The notes: generated by a model not told the origin, from the letters alone. Shown: positions 17,706 to 26,403, counted from the stretch's first letter. The stretch: DNA of 64,000 nucleotides from Streptomyces tirandamycinicus (GCF_003097515.1 NZ_CP029188.1:4661001-4725000), one strand, 5' to 3'. Numbers and translations are program-made.

Positions 17706-19337
17706 TTATGTCCGCTTATCCGTGGACCTGGTGTGCGGCATGTCGGTGCCCTGGTCGGCGTCCGAGGCGGGTGGGGGCGGGGCGCCGGGGTCCGAGGCGG
17801 ATGAGGTCGGGGCGGAGTCGTCGGTGCCGGGTGCGGCCGAGGCACCGCGGTGAGTGCCGGGTGCGGCCGGGGCGCCGTCCGTGGCGGGTCCGGCCGAGGC
17901 GCCGTCCGTGGCGGGTCCGGCCGAGGCGCCGTCCGTGGCGCCACGGTGCGTGGTGGCCATCGAAGGGGCGGCGCCGTCCGTGGCGATTGCGGCCGGAGCG
18001 CCGGCGTCCGGGCGGTCGCCGGCGAGAGGGACGTACTCGGGCAGCGTCAGCCGGGCGAGCGCCCCGCCGCCGGGTGCGTCGGCGAACTCCAGCTCGGCCC
18101 CCAGCACCGCCGCCTGCCCCACCGCGATCGTCAGCCCGAGGCCGTGGCCCTTGCCGCCCGACTCGGTGCGGAACCGCTGCGGGCCGTGCTCCAGCAGATA
18201 CTCCGGATACCCCGCCCCGTGGTCCCGGACCGACACCACCGGCCCGTCCACGGAGACCACCACGGGCTGCGCACCGTGCTTGTGCGCGTTGGTGATCAGA
18301 TTGCCGAGCACCCGCTCCAGCCGCCGCCTGTCCGTCTCCACGCTCGTGTCGCGGAGCACCACCAGATCCGTCTCCGAACCGGCGGTGCTCGCCATCCGCA
18401 CCACCCGCTCGGCCAGCGGCGCCAGCTCGTGCACGTCGAGGTCGACCGTCTCCCGGCCGGCGTCCAGCCGCGATATCTCCAGCAGGTCCTCCGTCAGCGC
18501 CCGCATCCTGCGGACCCGGTCCCGCACCAGCTCCGCCGGGCGCCCCGGCGGCAGCAGCTCGGCCGCCGCGGACAGGCCGGTCAGCGGGGTGCGCAGCTCG
18601 TGCGCCACATCGGCGGTGAACCGCTGCTCGCTCAGCAGCTTCCCCTGCAGGGTGGCGGCCATGGTGTCCAACGCGCCGGAGACCGTGGCCACCTCGTCCT
18701 CGCCGCGCGTGGGGTCCTTGGTACGCGGGTCGTTGACGCGCGCGTCCAGGTCGCCCGCGCTGATCCGCCGCGCCACCTGGGCGGTCAGATGGAGCCGGCG
18801 CGTCACCCGGGTCACCGAGAAGGCCCCCGCCAGCAGCGTCGCGCCGATCGCCAGCGCGGAGGAGCCCACGATGGCCCGGTCCAGGCCCATGATGGTCTGC
18901 GCGCTCAGCGTGTAGTCGATCCGCACCGCCAGCGCACGGCCGTCCGCCGGGCCCGCGGCCCACATCGTCGGCCGGCCGCCGACCTTCGCGACCATCGTGC
19001 CGCGCTCTCCGCCGAGTGCCAGCTCGCGCAGCCCGGGCGGCAGCCCCGGTGGGTCCACCGCACCGGAACCGTCCGTCGGCTCGCCCGCCTTGTACGCGTC
19101 CGTGACGTCCTCCAGCTTCGACAGCGCCTTCTCGCGGGCCTGGTCCACCGTCTGGCGGGTGACCGAGACGTGCACCAGCGCACCGAGCAGCGCCGCCAGG
19201 GCGCAGCACATCACGGTGATGAAGACCGCGGCCTTCCAGGTGAGGGTGGCGGTCCAGGCCGGCCTGCGCAGCCGGGGGCCGCGTCGCGGCCGCCGGGCGC
19301 GGACCGGGGCGGGGTGGCTCGGGGTGGGGCGTGTCAT
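17706..19337 (-). CDS. Sensor histidine kinase (no adjacent response regulator)
   Basis: 543 residues from ATG 19337. Membrane helix 1 is at about 36-59, an extracellular domain of ~100 residues follows, then helix 2 (about 165-180), HAMP, and a classical kinase core: H-box FTADVAHELRTPLTGL, N-box VLGNLITNAHKHG, G1 VRDHGAGYP and G2 GKGHGLGLTIA. The last ~90 residues are a repetitive Ala/Thr/Gly/Pro tail encoded by a tandem DNA repeat. The start overlaps the lipoprotein stop by four bases; the SEDS gene starts 26 bases after its stop. No response-regulator gene is adjacent, so the partner is encoded elsewhere. Context suggests it senses the cell envelope. Confidence 0.9.
   Translation of the reverse strand: MTRPTPSHPAPVRARRPRRGPRLRRPAWTATLTWKAAVFITVMCCALAALLGALVHVSVTRQTVDQAREKALSKLEDVTDAYKAGEPTDGSGAVDPPGLPPGLRELALGGERGTMVAKVGGRPTMWAAGPADGRALAVRIDYTLSAQTIMGLDRAIVGSSALAIGATLLAGAFSVTRVTRRLHLTAQVARRISAGDLDARVNDPRTKDPTRGEDEVATVSGALDTMAATLQGKLLSEQRFTADVAHELRTPLTGLSAAAELLPPGRPAELVRDRVRRMRALTEDLLEISRLDAGRETVDLDVHELAPLAERVVRMASTAGSETDLVVLRDTSVETDRRRLERVLGNLITNAHKHGAQPVVVSVDGPVVSVRDHGAGYPEYLLEHGPQRFRTESGGKGHGLGLTIAVGQAAVLGAELEFADAPGGGALARLTLPEYVPLAGDRPDAGAPAAIATDGAAPSMATTHRGATDGASAGPATDGASAGPATDGAPAAPGTHRGASAAPGTDDSAPTSSASDPGAPPPPASDADQGTDMPHTRSTDKRT
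17862..17948. repeat. ~30-bp tandem repeat inside the kinase gene
   Basis: Nearly identical ~30-bp units, built on GCGCCGTCCGTGGCGGGTCC and GGCCGAG, occur at least twice in full between about 17870 and 17940, with a third partial copy. They encode the ATDGASAGP repeats of the kinase tail. The length is a multiple of three, so copy-number change would keep the frame. Confidence 0.65.
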
Positions 19338-20047
19338 GGCGTGTCCGCCGACGGATCGGGTGCGGGACGGGGCGACCCGACGTGGACGATCTCGTCGCGC
19401 GCGGGGAGCATCGCCCGCTGCTGCCCGTCCCAGGACCAGACCGTGCGGTACTCGTAGCCGGGGATGCCCGCGGACACGGCGCGGACGATCAGGTCGCGGC
19501 CGGCGAGCTCCACGCCGACGATCGCCTCGGTGTCCGACATGATGCGCGTCAGCCCGCCCTTCTCCGGCATGTACACCCGGATCGCCGTCTGCTGCTCGGG
19601 CACCGTGATGCCGACGATCAACTCGTCCCTCCCGTCGCCGGTGAGGTCCCGGTAGTACGGCTTCAGCACGGGGCACCGCCCCGGTTCGGTGCCGCACTCC
19701 CGGATCTGCCGGGCCGTCTGCTCGGAGAGCCCGTCGGGCCCGGTGACCTGGCCGGGATGGGCGGCCACATCCGCCCGCACGACGGCGACCGGGTCCACGG
19801 CGTGCACGTCGCCGCCGGGGACCGCGATGCCGTCGACGCGTTCCGTGTGGTTCTCGCCGTAGTCGATCGGGGGCGCGGATATCTCCGGGAGCTCCGGCCA
19901 CAGCCGCACCGGGCCGACAGCGGTCGGCGTGGGCCCCGCGCTCTCCAGTCCGCCCGCGTCGTCGCAGCCGGCGAGCAGCAGCGCGGCGGCGGTGACGGCG
20001 ATGGCGACGGCGGCGAGCCTGGAGCGGGGCGTGCGGTGACGGGGCAC
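19334..20047 (-). CDS. Lipoprotein with a calcium-loop-like FG-GAP motif
   Basis: 237 residues from GTG 20047. The signal peptide RLAAVAIAVTAAALLLAGC ends in a good lipobox (LAGC), so the mature protein is lipid-anchored outside the membrane. YRDLTGDGRDELIVG (about residues 132-146) resembles the Asp-rich loop of FG-GAP/integrin-type repeats. It is the first gene of an operon with a histidine kinase, SEDS protein and PBP. By analogy with lipoproteins that modulate envelope-stress kinases (such as CseA), it may tune the kinase; this is inferred from position, not homology. Confidence 0.8.
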   Translation of the reverse strand: MPRHRTPRSRLAAVAIAVTAAALLLAGCDDAGGLESAGPTPTAVGPVRLWPELPEISAPPIDYGENHTERVDGIAVPGGDVHAVDPVAVVRADVAAHPGQVTGPDGLSEQTARQIRECGTEPGRCPVLKPYYRDLTGDGRDELIVGITVPEQQTAIRVYMPEKGGLTRIMSDTEAIVGVELAGRDLIVRAVSAGIPGYEYRTVWSWDGQQRAMLPARDEIVHVGSPRPAPDPSADTP

Positions 20048-20518
20048 GAGGGGTCCTGGGAGTTCTGGGGGTTCTGGGGTGCTGGGAGGGGCGATTCGCG
20101 TGCGGGCCGTCCTCCAGGGTACGGAAGTCCCTTTTGCTCCTTGAGGGTGGCCTGCGGGTGGTTTGCGGTGGTGCGTGCGTACGGTGTCCCGCGGCAGGCT
20201 GCGGCGTTCGGTGCCGAGGCGCGCGCCGGAGGTGCTCGGCGACGGTGCCTGCGCGGTCCCGGGGTCCGCGGCACTGTGCCCCCACCTGCCGTGCCGGGCC
20301 CGGCACGGCGGCGCACGGCCGGCCGGGAACAGCCGCCGGGAGGCCGCCGGGAGGCCGCTGGGACCCGCCGTGACGCCGCGCAGGCGCAGCCGGGTCCCGC
20401 CCGGACGCCGCCCCCGCGCCCCCGTGCCCCCGTGCCCCCTCGCCCCTGCGTCGCCGTGCCCGCGTCGCCGTGCCCGCGTCGCCGTGCCCGAGCGCGACGC
20501 ACCCCGCCCGCCGTGGCG
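20048..20518. other. Gap upstream of the lipoprotein operon
   Basis: 471 bases. The part nearest the lipoprotein gene (20048-20150) should carry the operon promoter, but I see no convincing -35/-10 pair. A perfect 14-bp tandem repeat, GCGTCGCCGTGCCC, is present three times at 20448-20489 just after the HEAT-repeat gene. No gene is seen. Confidence 0.5.
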
Positions 20519-22615
20519 TCACGGACGGCCGCGGAGCGCCGAACGGCAGAGGGCGAGCAGGCGCTCGTCCTGCTCGATGTCGTGGCTCCCGGAACCTCCG
20601 TCCAGCACGTTGTGCCGCCGCGGCCGCGAGAGCTCCGCACGCAGCAGCGGCATCACCGGTTCCGCCGAGGGGCCCATCTCGGCGAGGCACTCGGCGATCT
20701 CGACCCGTCCGTAGCGGTTCTCCTCCCACGCGGTCCGCAGCACCGGCAGGGACTCCCCGGCCGCACCCGTGACCCGCCACAGCGCCACCGCCGCGTCCAT
20801 CCGGAGCCAGCGCTCCGGCGAGGCGAGCAGCTCGCGGAGAGCGGGGGCCGTGTCGGCCGCCGCTCGGCCCACCGAGCCCAGCGCGGCCGCTGCCGCGCGT
20901 CGCTCGTCGGGACCGTCCGCGGCGAGCAGCTCGCGGAGCACCGGCAGCACCGCGGCGGCGTCACCCGTCGCCGCCCACAGCGCCCGCGCGGCGGCCGCGA
21001 CGACCGACGAGGACGGATACGCGGGCGCGCCGCCGAGCAGCGCGCGCAGTTCCGGCGCCGCCGGCAGGGCGGCGGCCCCGAACGACGTGAGGGCGCGCAG
21101 CGCCGCCTCGGTCACCCACTCGCCGCCCCGCGCCGGCGTCCCGCGCAGGACCCTCAGCACCTCGGGCAGCGCATCGGCCGCACGCACCCCGGCGAGCCCC
21201 GTCAGCAGTGGCACCGCCCGGTCGTGGAGCCGCTCGTCCAGGGCCACCTCGGCGAGCCGCCGCCGGAGCACCGGCACCAGGGGCGCGGCCCGCTCGCCGA
21301 GGTACGGCACGGCGAACGCCACGTCGCGCGGCAGATCCGGCAGCTCCAGCACCCGGGCGAGCGCCGGGACGGCGCGCGGGTCGCCGAGCCGGGCGAGCGC
21401 GATGAGCGCGCGGCGGTCGGACGGCCGGTCCGCGCCGGCGGTCCCCACCCGCTCGGCGAGCGCGTCGGCCGCGGGCAGCGCCAGCCCGAAGAGGCTCTCC
21501 AGGAGGCTGACCGCAGCGCCGTGCAGCAGCGGGTCGGGGTCGTCGAGCTGTGCCCCGACGAGCCGTACCACCTCGTCGTACGGCCCGCGCCAGGCCCGGA
21601 TCAGCCCGTGGCACATCCATACGGCGTCCGTGCGCTGCGCCGGATCGGCGCTGCTCAGCTGGCCGGTGAGCAGCGCGATCCGGTCGTCGACGCGGTCGCC
21701 CAGCGCGGAGTGGAGCGTCCGGAGCAGGTCGTCCGCCCACGGCGCGCCCGGTCCGCCGCCGTGGCCCTGTGCGGCCTCGGCCCCAGTCCCGGCCCTCGTC
21801 CCGGACTCGGCGGCCCTCGTTTCGGACCCGGCGGCCCTCGTCCCGGACCCTGGGGGCCTCGTCGCCGACCCGGTCGCGGGGCCGGCGCCGGTCCCGTCCG
21901 CGGCCCGCAGCAGAGCGGTCGCCGTGGACGCCACGTCGTCGGGCAGCAGGCCGGGGGCGCAGCGCGCCAGCTGGGTCAGGGCGGACAGCCGCAGCCCGGG
22001 CGGCCGGTCCGCGGCGAGCAGTGTGGTCAGCCAGGTGACCGACTCGGCTCGCAGCGCCTCGTGGCGCAGCGCGATCCGGCCCACCGCCTCGACGAGTGCG
22101 AGCCGTACCTCCGTGTCCTGTTCCCCCTCCAGCCGTTCGCGGAGCAGGGCCAGCACCCGGGCCGGGTCGCCGTGCAGCATCGCCAGGGCGCACGGCGCGG
22201 CGAGCCGGACACCGGCGTCCGGGTCCTCCAGCAGCCCCACGAAGACGTCGGCCCCCGCGGCCACCGCGGCGGCGGCCATCGCGTAGTTCGCGGCGTCCTC
22301 GAACTCCTCGTCCTCCGGGTCGAGCTCGTCGTCGTCGAGGTCGATGCCGCCGATGCTGGTCAGCAACTCCACGATGGCGCCCCGGTCCTGGACCTCGGGG
22401 CTGGCGGCGAGTTCCAGGAGGAAGGGAATGCAGGCCAGTGTGGAGTCGTACACGTCGCCCTGGTGGTGGACCGCGGTGTACATCCCGTCGAGCGCGGTCT
22501 CCCGCTCGGCCGGATCCGGGGAGGCGAGCCCCCTCAGCAGCCCCGGTACGTCGTCAGCCGGACCGTACGCATGTCCCATCGAGGCCCAGTCGACCTCGTC
22601 CATCCCCGTGAACAC
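20519..22615 (-). CDS. HEAT-repeat protein
   Basis: About 698 residues if started at GTG 22615, which has GGAAGGGA five bases upstream; ATG 22603 is the alternative. Most of the sequence is helical HEAT/PBS-lyase-like repeats, for example LLRGLASPDPAERETALDGM, ALARLGDPRAVPALARVLE and ELLASPERWLRMDAAVALW. An acidic segment (DLDDDELDPEDEEFED) is near residue 110, and a low-complexity Thr/Arg/Ala/Gly linker near 290-330 splits the repeats into two blocks. HEAT scaffolds bind proteins or nucleic acids; no catalytic motif is visible. It stands alone. Confidence 0.8.
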   Translation of the reverse strand: MFTGMDEVDWASMGHAYGPADDVPGLLRGLASPDPAERETALDGMYTAVHHQGDVYDSTLACIPFLLELAASPEVQDRGAIVELLTSIGGIDLDDDELDPEDEEFEDAANYAMAAAAVAAGADVFVGLLEDPDAGVRLAAPCALAMLHGDPARVLALLRERLEGEQDTEVRLALVEAVGRIALRHEALRAESVTWLTTLLAADRPPGLRLSALTQLARCAPGLLPDDVASTATALLRAADGTGAGPATGSATRPPGSGTRAAGSETRAAESGTRAGTGAEAAQGHGGGPGAPWADDLLRTLHSALGDRVDDRIALLTGQLSSADPAQRTDAVWMCHGLIRAWRGPYDEVVRLVGAQLDDPDPLLHGAAVSLLESLFGLALPAADALAERVGTAGADRPSDRRALIALARLGDPRAVPALARVLELPDLPRDVAFAVPYLGERAAPLVPVLRRRLAEVALDERLHDRAVPLLTGLAGVRAADALPEVLRVLRGTPARGGEWVTEAALRALTSFGAAALPAAPELRALLGGAPAYPSSSVVAAAARALWAATGDAAAVLPVLRELLAADGPDERRAAAAALGSVGRAAADTAPALRELLASPERWLRMDAAVALWRVTGAAGESLPVLRTAWEENRYGRVEIAECLAEMGPSAEPVMPLLRAELSRPRRHNVLDGGSGSHDIEQDERLLALCRSALRGRP

Positions 22616-22765
22616 GCCGTTCCCTTCCGTGAGCCGGATGCCTGGGGAGAGTGTGCACCAGGACTGCGGTAACCCACCCCGCGCAAGTGAGCCGGATGAA
22701 CGGCCGTTCCCGGGCGTGCCGCGTGGTACGCCACCCTTCCGGGTCACGGCCGGCCAGCCTCCGCC

Positions 22766-22817
22766 GCGACCGCATGCGTACGGCCCCGCCCGCGACCGCA
22801 TGCGTACGGCCCCGCCC
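22766..22817. repeat. 26-bp tandem duplication
   Basis: Two exact copies of a 26-base unit (22766-22791 and 22792-22817) that begins GCGACCGCATGCGTACGG. The second copy runs into the left arm of the adjacent terminator hairpin. Confidence 0.8.
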
Positions 22818-22848
22818 GCAGCCGCGTCGGACGGCTGCGGGCGGGGCC
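22808..22848 (-). terminator. Hairpin terminator after the NTF2-like gene
   Basis: Perfect 17-bp stem: GGCCCCGCCCGCAGCCG (22808-22824) and CGGCTGCGGGCGGGGCC (22832-22848), 7-base loop, 25 bases beyond the stop of the leftward NTF2-like gene. Confidence 0.75.
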
Positions 22849-22873
22849 GCAGGGATGTGGGGCCACGGCGGGC

Positions 22874-23305
22874 TCAGCGCAGGCTGTCGCCCCAGCCGCT
22901 CTGCAGCATGGTCTGGAACGCCCATCGCCCGTCCCGTTTGATCAGGACGTCGGCGTACCGCAGCTGCTGGGTGGTGCCGCCCGCCGTCATGGTGGAGTCG
23001 GTGAAGACGACCGCCATCGCGGGTCCGAGGAAGACCGGGGTGCGCACCGACTCGAAGGCGACGTCCCCGCCCCCGTCCCCCATGACCTCGGTCATGGTCC
23101 GGACGTACTGCTCGCGGTCCCACTGGGCGGAGGCGCCACTGCCCGCGGAGTCGTCGCTGACCAGGTTGAGCGGGAAGACGGCCAGATCCGCCATCCGCTC
23201 GATGTCGCGGTGTGCGGCGGCTGCGTCGTACTCGGCGAACCACGCCTCGATCGAGGCGAGTTCGTCGGCGGTCGGGAGGTATCCGGTGTCGGGAAGCTGG
23301 GGCAC
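22874..23305 (-). CDS. NTF2-like (SnoaL/DUF4440-type) protein
   Basis: 143 residues from GTG 23305, chosen because GAAGGAG lies five bases upstream. The sequence ASIEAWFAEYDAAAAHRDIERMADL followed by beta strands ending ADVLIKRDGRWAFQTMLQSGWG is the cone-shaped NTF2-like fold of the SgcJ/EcaC/DUF4440 group. Members are small enzymes or ligand-binding proteins and no catalytic residue can be assigned here. Two copies of the dyad GTCAAACTTGA(C/T) lie in its upstream region. Confidence 0.75.
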   Translation of the reverse strand: MPQLPDTGYLPTADELASIEAWFAEYDAAAAHRDIERMADLAVFPLNLVSDDSAGSGASAQWDREQYVRTMTEVMGDGGGDVAFESVRTPVFLGPAMAVVFTDSTMTAGGTTQQLRYADVLIKRDGRWAFQTMLQSGWGDSLR

Positions 23306-23327
23306 GCAGGCTCCTTCGAGAGGACTC

Positions 23328-23385
23328 GTCAAACTTGACCAGTGGAGGAGGGTACTTCCCTGCCCCTCATGTAGTCAAACTTGAT
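23328..23385. promoter_or_regulatory. Pair of GTCAAACTTGAC dyads upstream of the NTF2-like gene
   Basis: GTCAAACTTGAC (23328-23339) is a perfect dyad with two central bases; GTCAAACTTGAT (23374-23385) is a near copy 46 bp away, overlapping the stop codon of the ligase gene. On the minus strand TTGACT within the second copy could also act as a -35 box. They may be regulator sites for the gene at 22874-23305. Confidence 0.45.
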
Positions 23386-24310
23386 TAATGAGGTCGTCCC
23401 GGAGCCGGTGGACCGTGACGACGGCGTGCCGGGTGGTACCGCGCTCGACCTCGGCCAGCAGCCCGGGCTCCACCGCGCGGTAGGGCACCTCGCCGATCCC
23501 GATCGCCGTCGCCGTCCGGGGCGCCCCCCGCGGATTCTCCGCCGTACGGCCCGCGAGCAGTCGCCCCGCGTGTGAACGCAGGGCCGGCGGCAGCGGGCTG
23601 GACACCACCGGGGTGTCGTCGTCGGGAAGCACCAGGACCAGTGCGGCCGGGCGGGCCGGCGGCCCGGTGAAGCCGGTCACCACGGCGTCGTGCACATCCG
23701 TGTGGCGGAGCTTGCGCCAGTCGCGCGCCCCGGGCCGGTACGGCCGGGCCAGGTGCTTCACCACCAGCCCCTCGATCCCCGCCTCGACGAGCGTCTCGAA
23801 CCAGGTCGCGGCGAGTTCGGGGTCCGTGGTCATCGGCACCGGCTGGAGCGGCGGCCCGAGGGGTTCGAGCAGTGCGGTCAGCCGCTGCCGCCGCCGCTCG
23901 TAGGGAGCGGGGCGCAGGTCCTCGCCCCGCTCCCAGAGCAGGTCGAAGGCGGCGTAGGAGGCGGGCATCCGGCGGGCGAGGAGCCCGGCCCGTGCCGGGG
24001 TGGCGGCCGCCCTGCGCTGTACGGCGGCGAAGTCGATCCGGCCCCCGGTCCAGACGACCACCTCGCCGTCCACGACCGTGCCGTCCGGCAGGGCGAGCGC
24101 GGCCTCCGCGAGGTCGGGGAAGGCGGCGGTGACGATGCGTCCCGAGCGGGCCTGGAGCACGGCGCTGCCGTCGATCGTGAACAGCAGTATCCGGTGGCCG
24201 TCGAACTTCGGCTCGTACGCCAGCCCCTCGCCGCGCGGCAGTGTGGCCACCGGCTCGGCGAGCGCCGGCTTCACCGGGGGCCTCGGCGGGCCCGTGGCAC
24301 GCGGGTTCAC
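23375..24310 (-). CDS. ATP-dependent DNA ligase of the end-joining (LigD/LigC) type
   Basis: About 311 residues from GTG 24310 (GTG 24274 is another candidate). The adenylation lysine is in EPKFDGHR, motif III region AAFDLLWERGEDLR, motif IV EGLVVKHL and motif V region DWRKLRHT are present, followed by an OB-fold domain. These are single-strand-break-sealing ATP ligases used in bacterial non-homologous end joining. It lies next to the LigD-type polymerase gene and Ku, so the three LigD activities are split over separate genes, as in many Streptomyces. The start region lies within a 29-bp tandem repeat, which makes the true N-terminus uncertain. Confidence 0.88.
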   Translation of the reverse strand: MNPRATGPPRPPVKPALAEPVATLPRGEGLAYEPKFDGHRILLFTIDGSAVLQARSGRIVTAAFPDLAEAALALPDGTVVDGEVVVWTGGRIDFAAVQRRAAATPARAGLLARRMPASYAAFDLLWERGEDLRPAPYERRRQRLTALLEPLGPPLQPVPMTTDPELAATWFETLVEAGIEGLVVKHLARPYRPGARDWRKLRHTDVHDAVVTGFTGPPARPAALVLVLPDDDTPVVSSPLPPALRSHAGRLLAGRTAENPRGAPRTATAIGIGEVPYRAVEPGLLAEVERGTTRHAVVTVHRLRDDLINQV

Positions 24311-24387
24311 GGCAGCCCGCCCGTGGCGCGCGGGTTCACGGCAGCACACCCGTGATGCGCGGGCTCACGGCAGCACACCCGCCGCCG
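24301..24387. repeat. 29-bp tandem repeat, three copies, spanning the ligase/polymerase junction
   Basis: Three 29-base units (24301-24329, 24330-24358, 24359-24387), each starting GCGGG(T/C)TCACGGCAGC. The third contains the polymerase stop codon, and the first contains the candidate ligase GTG start. The gene junction therefore seems to have grown by tandem duplication. Confidence 0.8.
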
Positions 24388-25249
24388 CCGGGTCGGCCAG
24401 GGGCGCGAGCAGATCCCCGTGCCGGTCGAGCCTGCCCGGGATGTCGCCCAGACGGAGGACCAGGTCCTCGGGTGACCCGCACCCCTCGACCTCGTCCCAG
24501 GTGACGGGTGCGGACACGGTCGGCTCGGTGCGGGCGCGCAGGGTGTACGGCGTGGCTGTGGTCTTGGCCGCGGCGTTCTGGCTGTGGTCGACGAAGACCT
24601 TCCCCGGGCGCAGGGCGCGGGCCATCCGGTGCACCACCAGCCCCCCGAGCTCCGCCTCGGCCTCCACGGCCAGGCTCTTGGCGTACGCCGAGACCTCCGC
24701 CGAGGGTGCCGGGTCCAGCGGCACCAGCAGGTGCAGCCCCTTCGACCCGGAGGTCTTCGCGTACGCGTCCAGGCCGTCGGCGGCCAGCCGTTCCCGCAGC
24801 CACAGCGCCACCCGGCAGCACTCCACGACGGTGGCGGGGGCACCGGGGTCGAGGTCGAGGACCATCCGGTCGGCCAGGGCGGGCCGGTCCGTCCGCCACT
24901 GCGGGGTGTGGAACTCCACGACCAGGTTCGCCGCCCACATCAGCGAGGGCAGGTCCTGGACGACGACCTGCTCACCGGTCTCCCGGGAGGAGCGCGGCAC
25001 GTCGGCGACCTCCACCCAGTCGGGTGTGCCGGGGGGCGGGTTCTTGGTGAAGAACAGCTGCCCCTCGGGGCCGTCGGGGTAGCGCAGGAAGGACAGCGGC
25101 CGGTCCCGCAGATGCGTGAGGATCGCGTCCGCGATGGTGGCGTAGTAGTGCAGCACCTCGCCCTTGGTGGTCCCGGTGGCCGGATGGAGGACCTTCTCCA
25201 GATTGCTGAGGGCCAGACGCCGCCCCTCCACCTCGGTGATGGGCGTCAT
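24365..25249 (-). CDS. LigD-type primase/polymerase domain protein (non-homologous end joining)
   Basis: 294 residues from ATG 25249, matching a stand-alone LigD POL domain (archaeo-eukaryotic primase superfamily). Seen are the N-terminal LSNLEKVLHPATGTTKGEVLHYY (two runs), the metal-binding DLDPG in RMVLDLDPG, SGSKGLHLLVPL and the C-terminal WDEVEGCGSPEDLVL. The enzyme fills gaps and adds nucleotides at broken ends held by Ku. It diverges from the Ku gene over ~50 bases, implying a shared control region, and is followed by the ligase gene in the same direction. Confidence 0.92.
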   Translation of the reverse strand: MTPITEVEGRRLALSNLEKVLHPATGTTKGEVLHYYATIADAILTHLRDRPLSFLRYPDGPEGQLFFTKNPPPGTPDWVEVADVPRSSRETGEQVVVQDLPSLMWAANLVVEFHTPQWRTDRPALADRMVLDLDPGAPATVVECCRVALWLRERLAADGLDAYAKTSGSKGLHLLVPLDPAPSAEVSAYAKSLAVEAEAELGGLVVHRMARALRPGKVFVDHSQNAAAKTTATPYTLRARTEPTVSAPVTWDEVEGCGSPEDLVLRLGDIPGRLDRHGDLLAPLADPAAAGVLP

Positions 25250-25299
25250 ACGATGAGAATCCCATGAATCCCTCCATATTGGATGAAAGGGATGAAAAG

Positions 25300-26403
25300 G
25301 TGCGATCCATCTGGAACGGCGCGATCTCCTTCGGGCTGGTCAGCATTCCGATCAAGCTCGTGAACGCCACGGAGAGCCGCTCGGTCTCCTTCCGCCAGAT
25401 CCACACCGAGGACGGCGGGCGCATCCGGTACCGCAAGGTCTGCGAGCTGGACGACCAGGAGGTGCCTCAGGCGGAGATCGGGAAGGCGTACGAGGACGCG
25501 GACGGGACGATGATCCCGATCACCGACGAGGACCTCGCCTCGCTGCCGCTGCCGACCACGAAGACCATCGACATCGTCGCCTTCGTCCCGGCCTCGGAGA
25601 TCGACCCGCTCCAGATCGACGGCGCGTACTACCTCGCGGCGAACGGCGTGCCCGCGGCCAAGCCGTACACACTGCTGCGGGAGGCACTCAAACGGAGCAA
25701 GAAGGTCGGACTCGCCAAGTTCGCCCTGCGGGGGCGTGAACGGCTCGGCATGCTCCGCGTCGTCGACGACGTCATCGCGATGCACGGACTGCTCTGGCCG
25801 GACGAGGTCCGCCGGCCGGAGGGGGTCGCGCCGGACGCGGACGTCACGATTCGCGACGCGGAACTCGATCTGGCCGACGCGCTGATGGACACGCTCGGCG
25901 ACGTCGACGTCGAATCGCTGCACGACGACTACCGGCAGGCGGTGGAGGAGCTGATCGCCGCGAAGGCGGAGGGCGTCGAGCTGGAGCCCCAGCCCGCGCC
26001 GGCGGGCGGCGGCAAGGTCATCGACCTGATGGCCGCTCTGGAGAGCAGCGTGCGGGCGGCGAAGGAGGCCCGCGGCGACGAGGCGGCGGAGGTCTCGGCG
26101 CCGGTGACGGAGCTGAAGCCCCGCGGGAAGGCGGCGACGCGGAAGACCGCCTCGAAGGAGGCGGCAGGGACGGCCGCGGAGCCGGCGCCCGGGAAGAGGG
26201 CCGCCCGGAAGACGACCGCGGGGAAGGCGACCGCCGACCGGGCGACGGCCAAGAAGGCGACGGCCAAGAAGGCGACCGCCAAGAGAACCACAGCCAAGAA
26301 GGCGTCGGCCACGTCGGCCACGTCCTCGAAGCGGGCCGCCTCGAAGCCCGCGTCCGGGAAGGCGGCCGCGAAGAAGACCGCTGCCCGCAAGCGCGCGTCC
26401 TGA
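25300..26403 (+). CDS. ku: Ku end-binding protein with lysine-rich C-terminal tail
   Basis: 367 residues from GTG 25300, giving the usual Ku start RSIWNGAISFGLVSIPIKL; an in-frame ATG at 25264 would add 12 untypical residues. The Ku core runs to about residue 260 and includes GRIRYRKVCELDDQEV and LAANGVPAAKPYTLLREALK. The last ~110 residues are an Ala/Lys/Thr/Arg-rich tail with repeats such as ATAKKATAKKA, as in other Streptomyces Ku proteins. Such tails bind DNA non-specifically and resemble histone H1. Ku rings thread onto double-strand ends and recruit the LigD-type enzymes encoded divergently next door. Confidence 0.95.
   Translation: MRSIWNGAISFGLVSIPIKLVNATESRSVSFRQIHTEDGGRIRYRKVCELDDQEVPQAEIGKAYEDADGTMIPITDEDLASLPLPTTKTIDIVAFVPASEIDPLQIDGAYYLAANGVPAAKPYTLLREALKRSKKVGLAKFALRGRERLGMLRVVDDVIAMHGLLWPDEVRRPEGVAPDADVTIRDAELDLADALMDTLGDVDVESLHDDYRQAVEELIAAKAEGVELEPQPAPAGGGKVIDLMAALESSVRAAKEARGDEAAEVSAPVTELKPRGKAATRKTASKEAAGTAAEPAPGKRAARKTTAGKATADRATAKKATAKKATAKRTTAKKASATSATSSKRAASKPASGKAAAKKTAARKRAS

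Noticed and set aside
20160..20518. Small genes between the HEAT-repeat gene and the lipoprotein operon
   Set aside because: Open frames here come from the GCGTCGCCGTGCCC repeat and general GC richness; no ribosome site or family motif.
17706..20780. Kinase frame open far upstream (1024 codons)
   Set aside because: The extra N-terminal part overlaps the lipoprotein gene and a repeat-rich gap; the lipoprotein stop/kinase ATG overlap at 19334-19337 gives a far better start.
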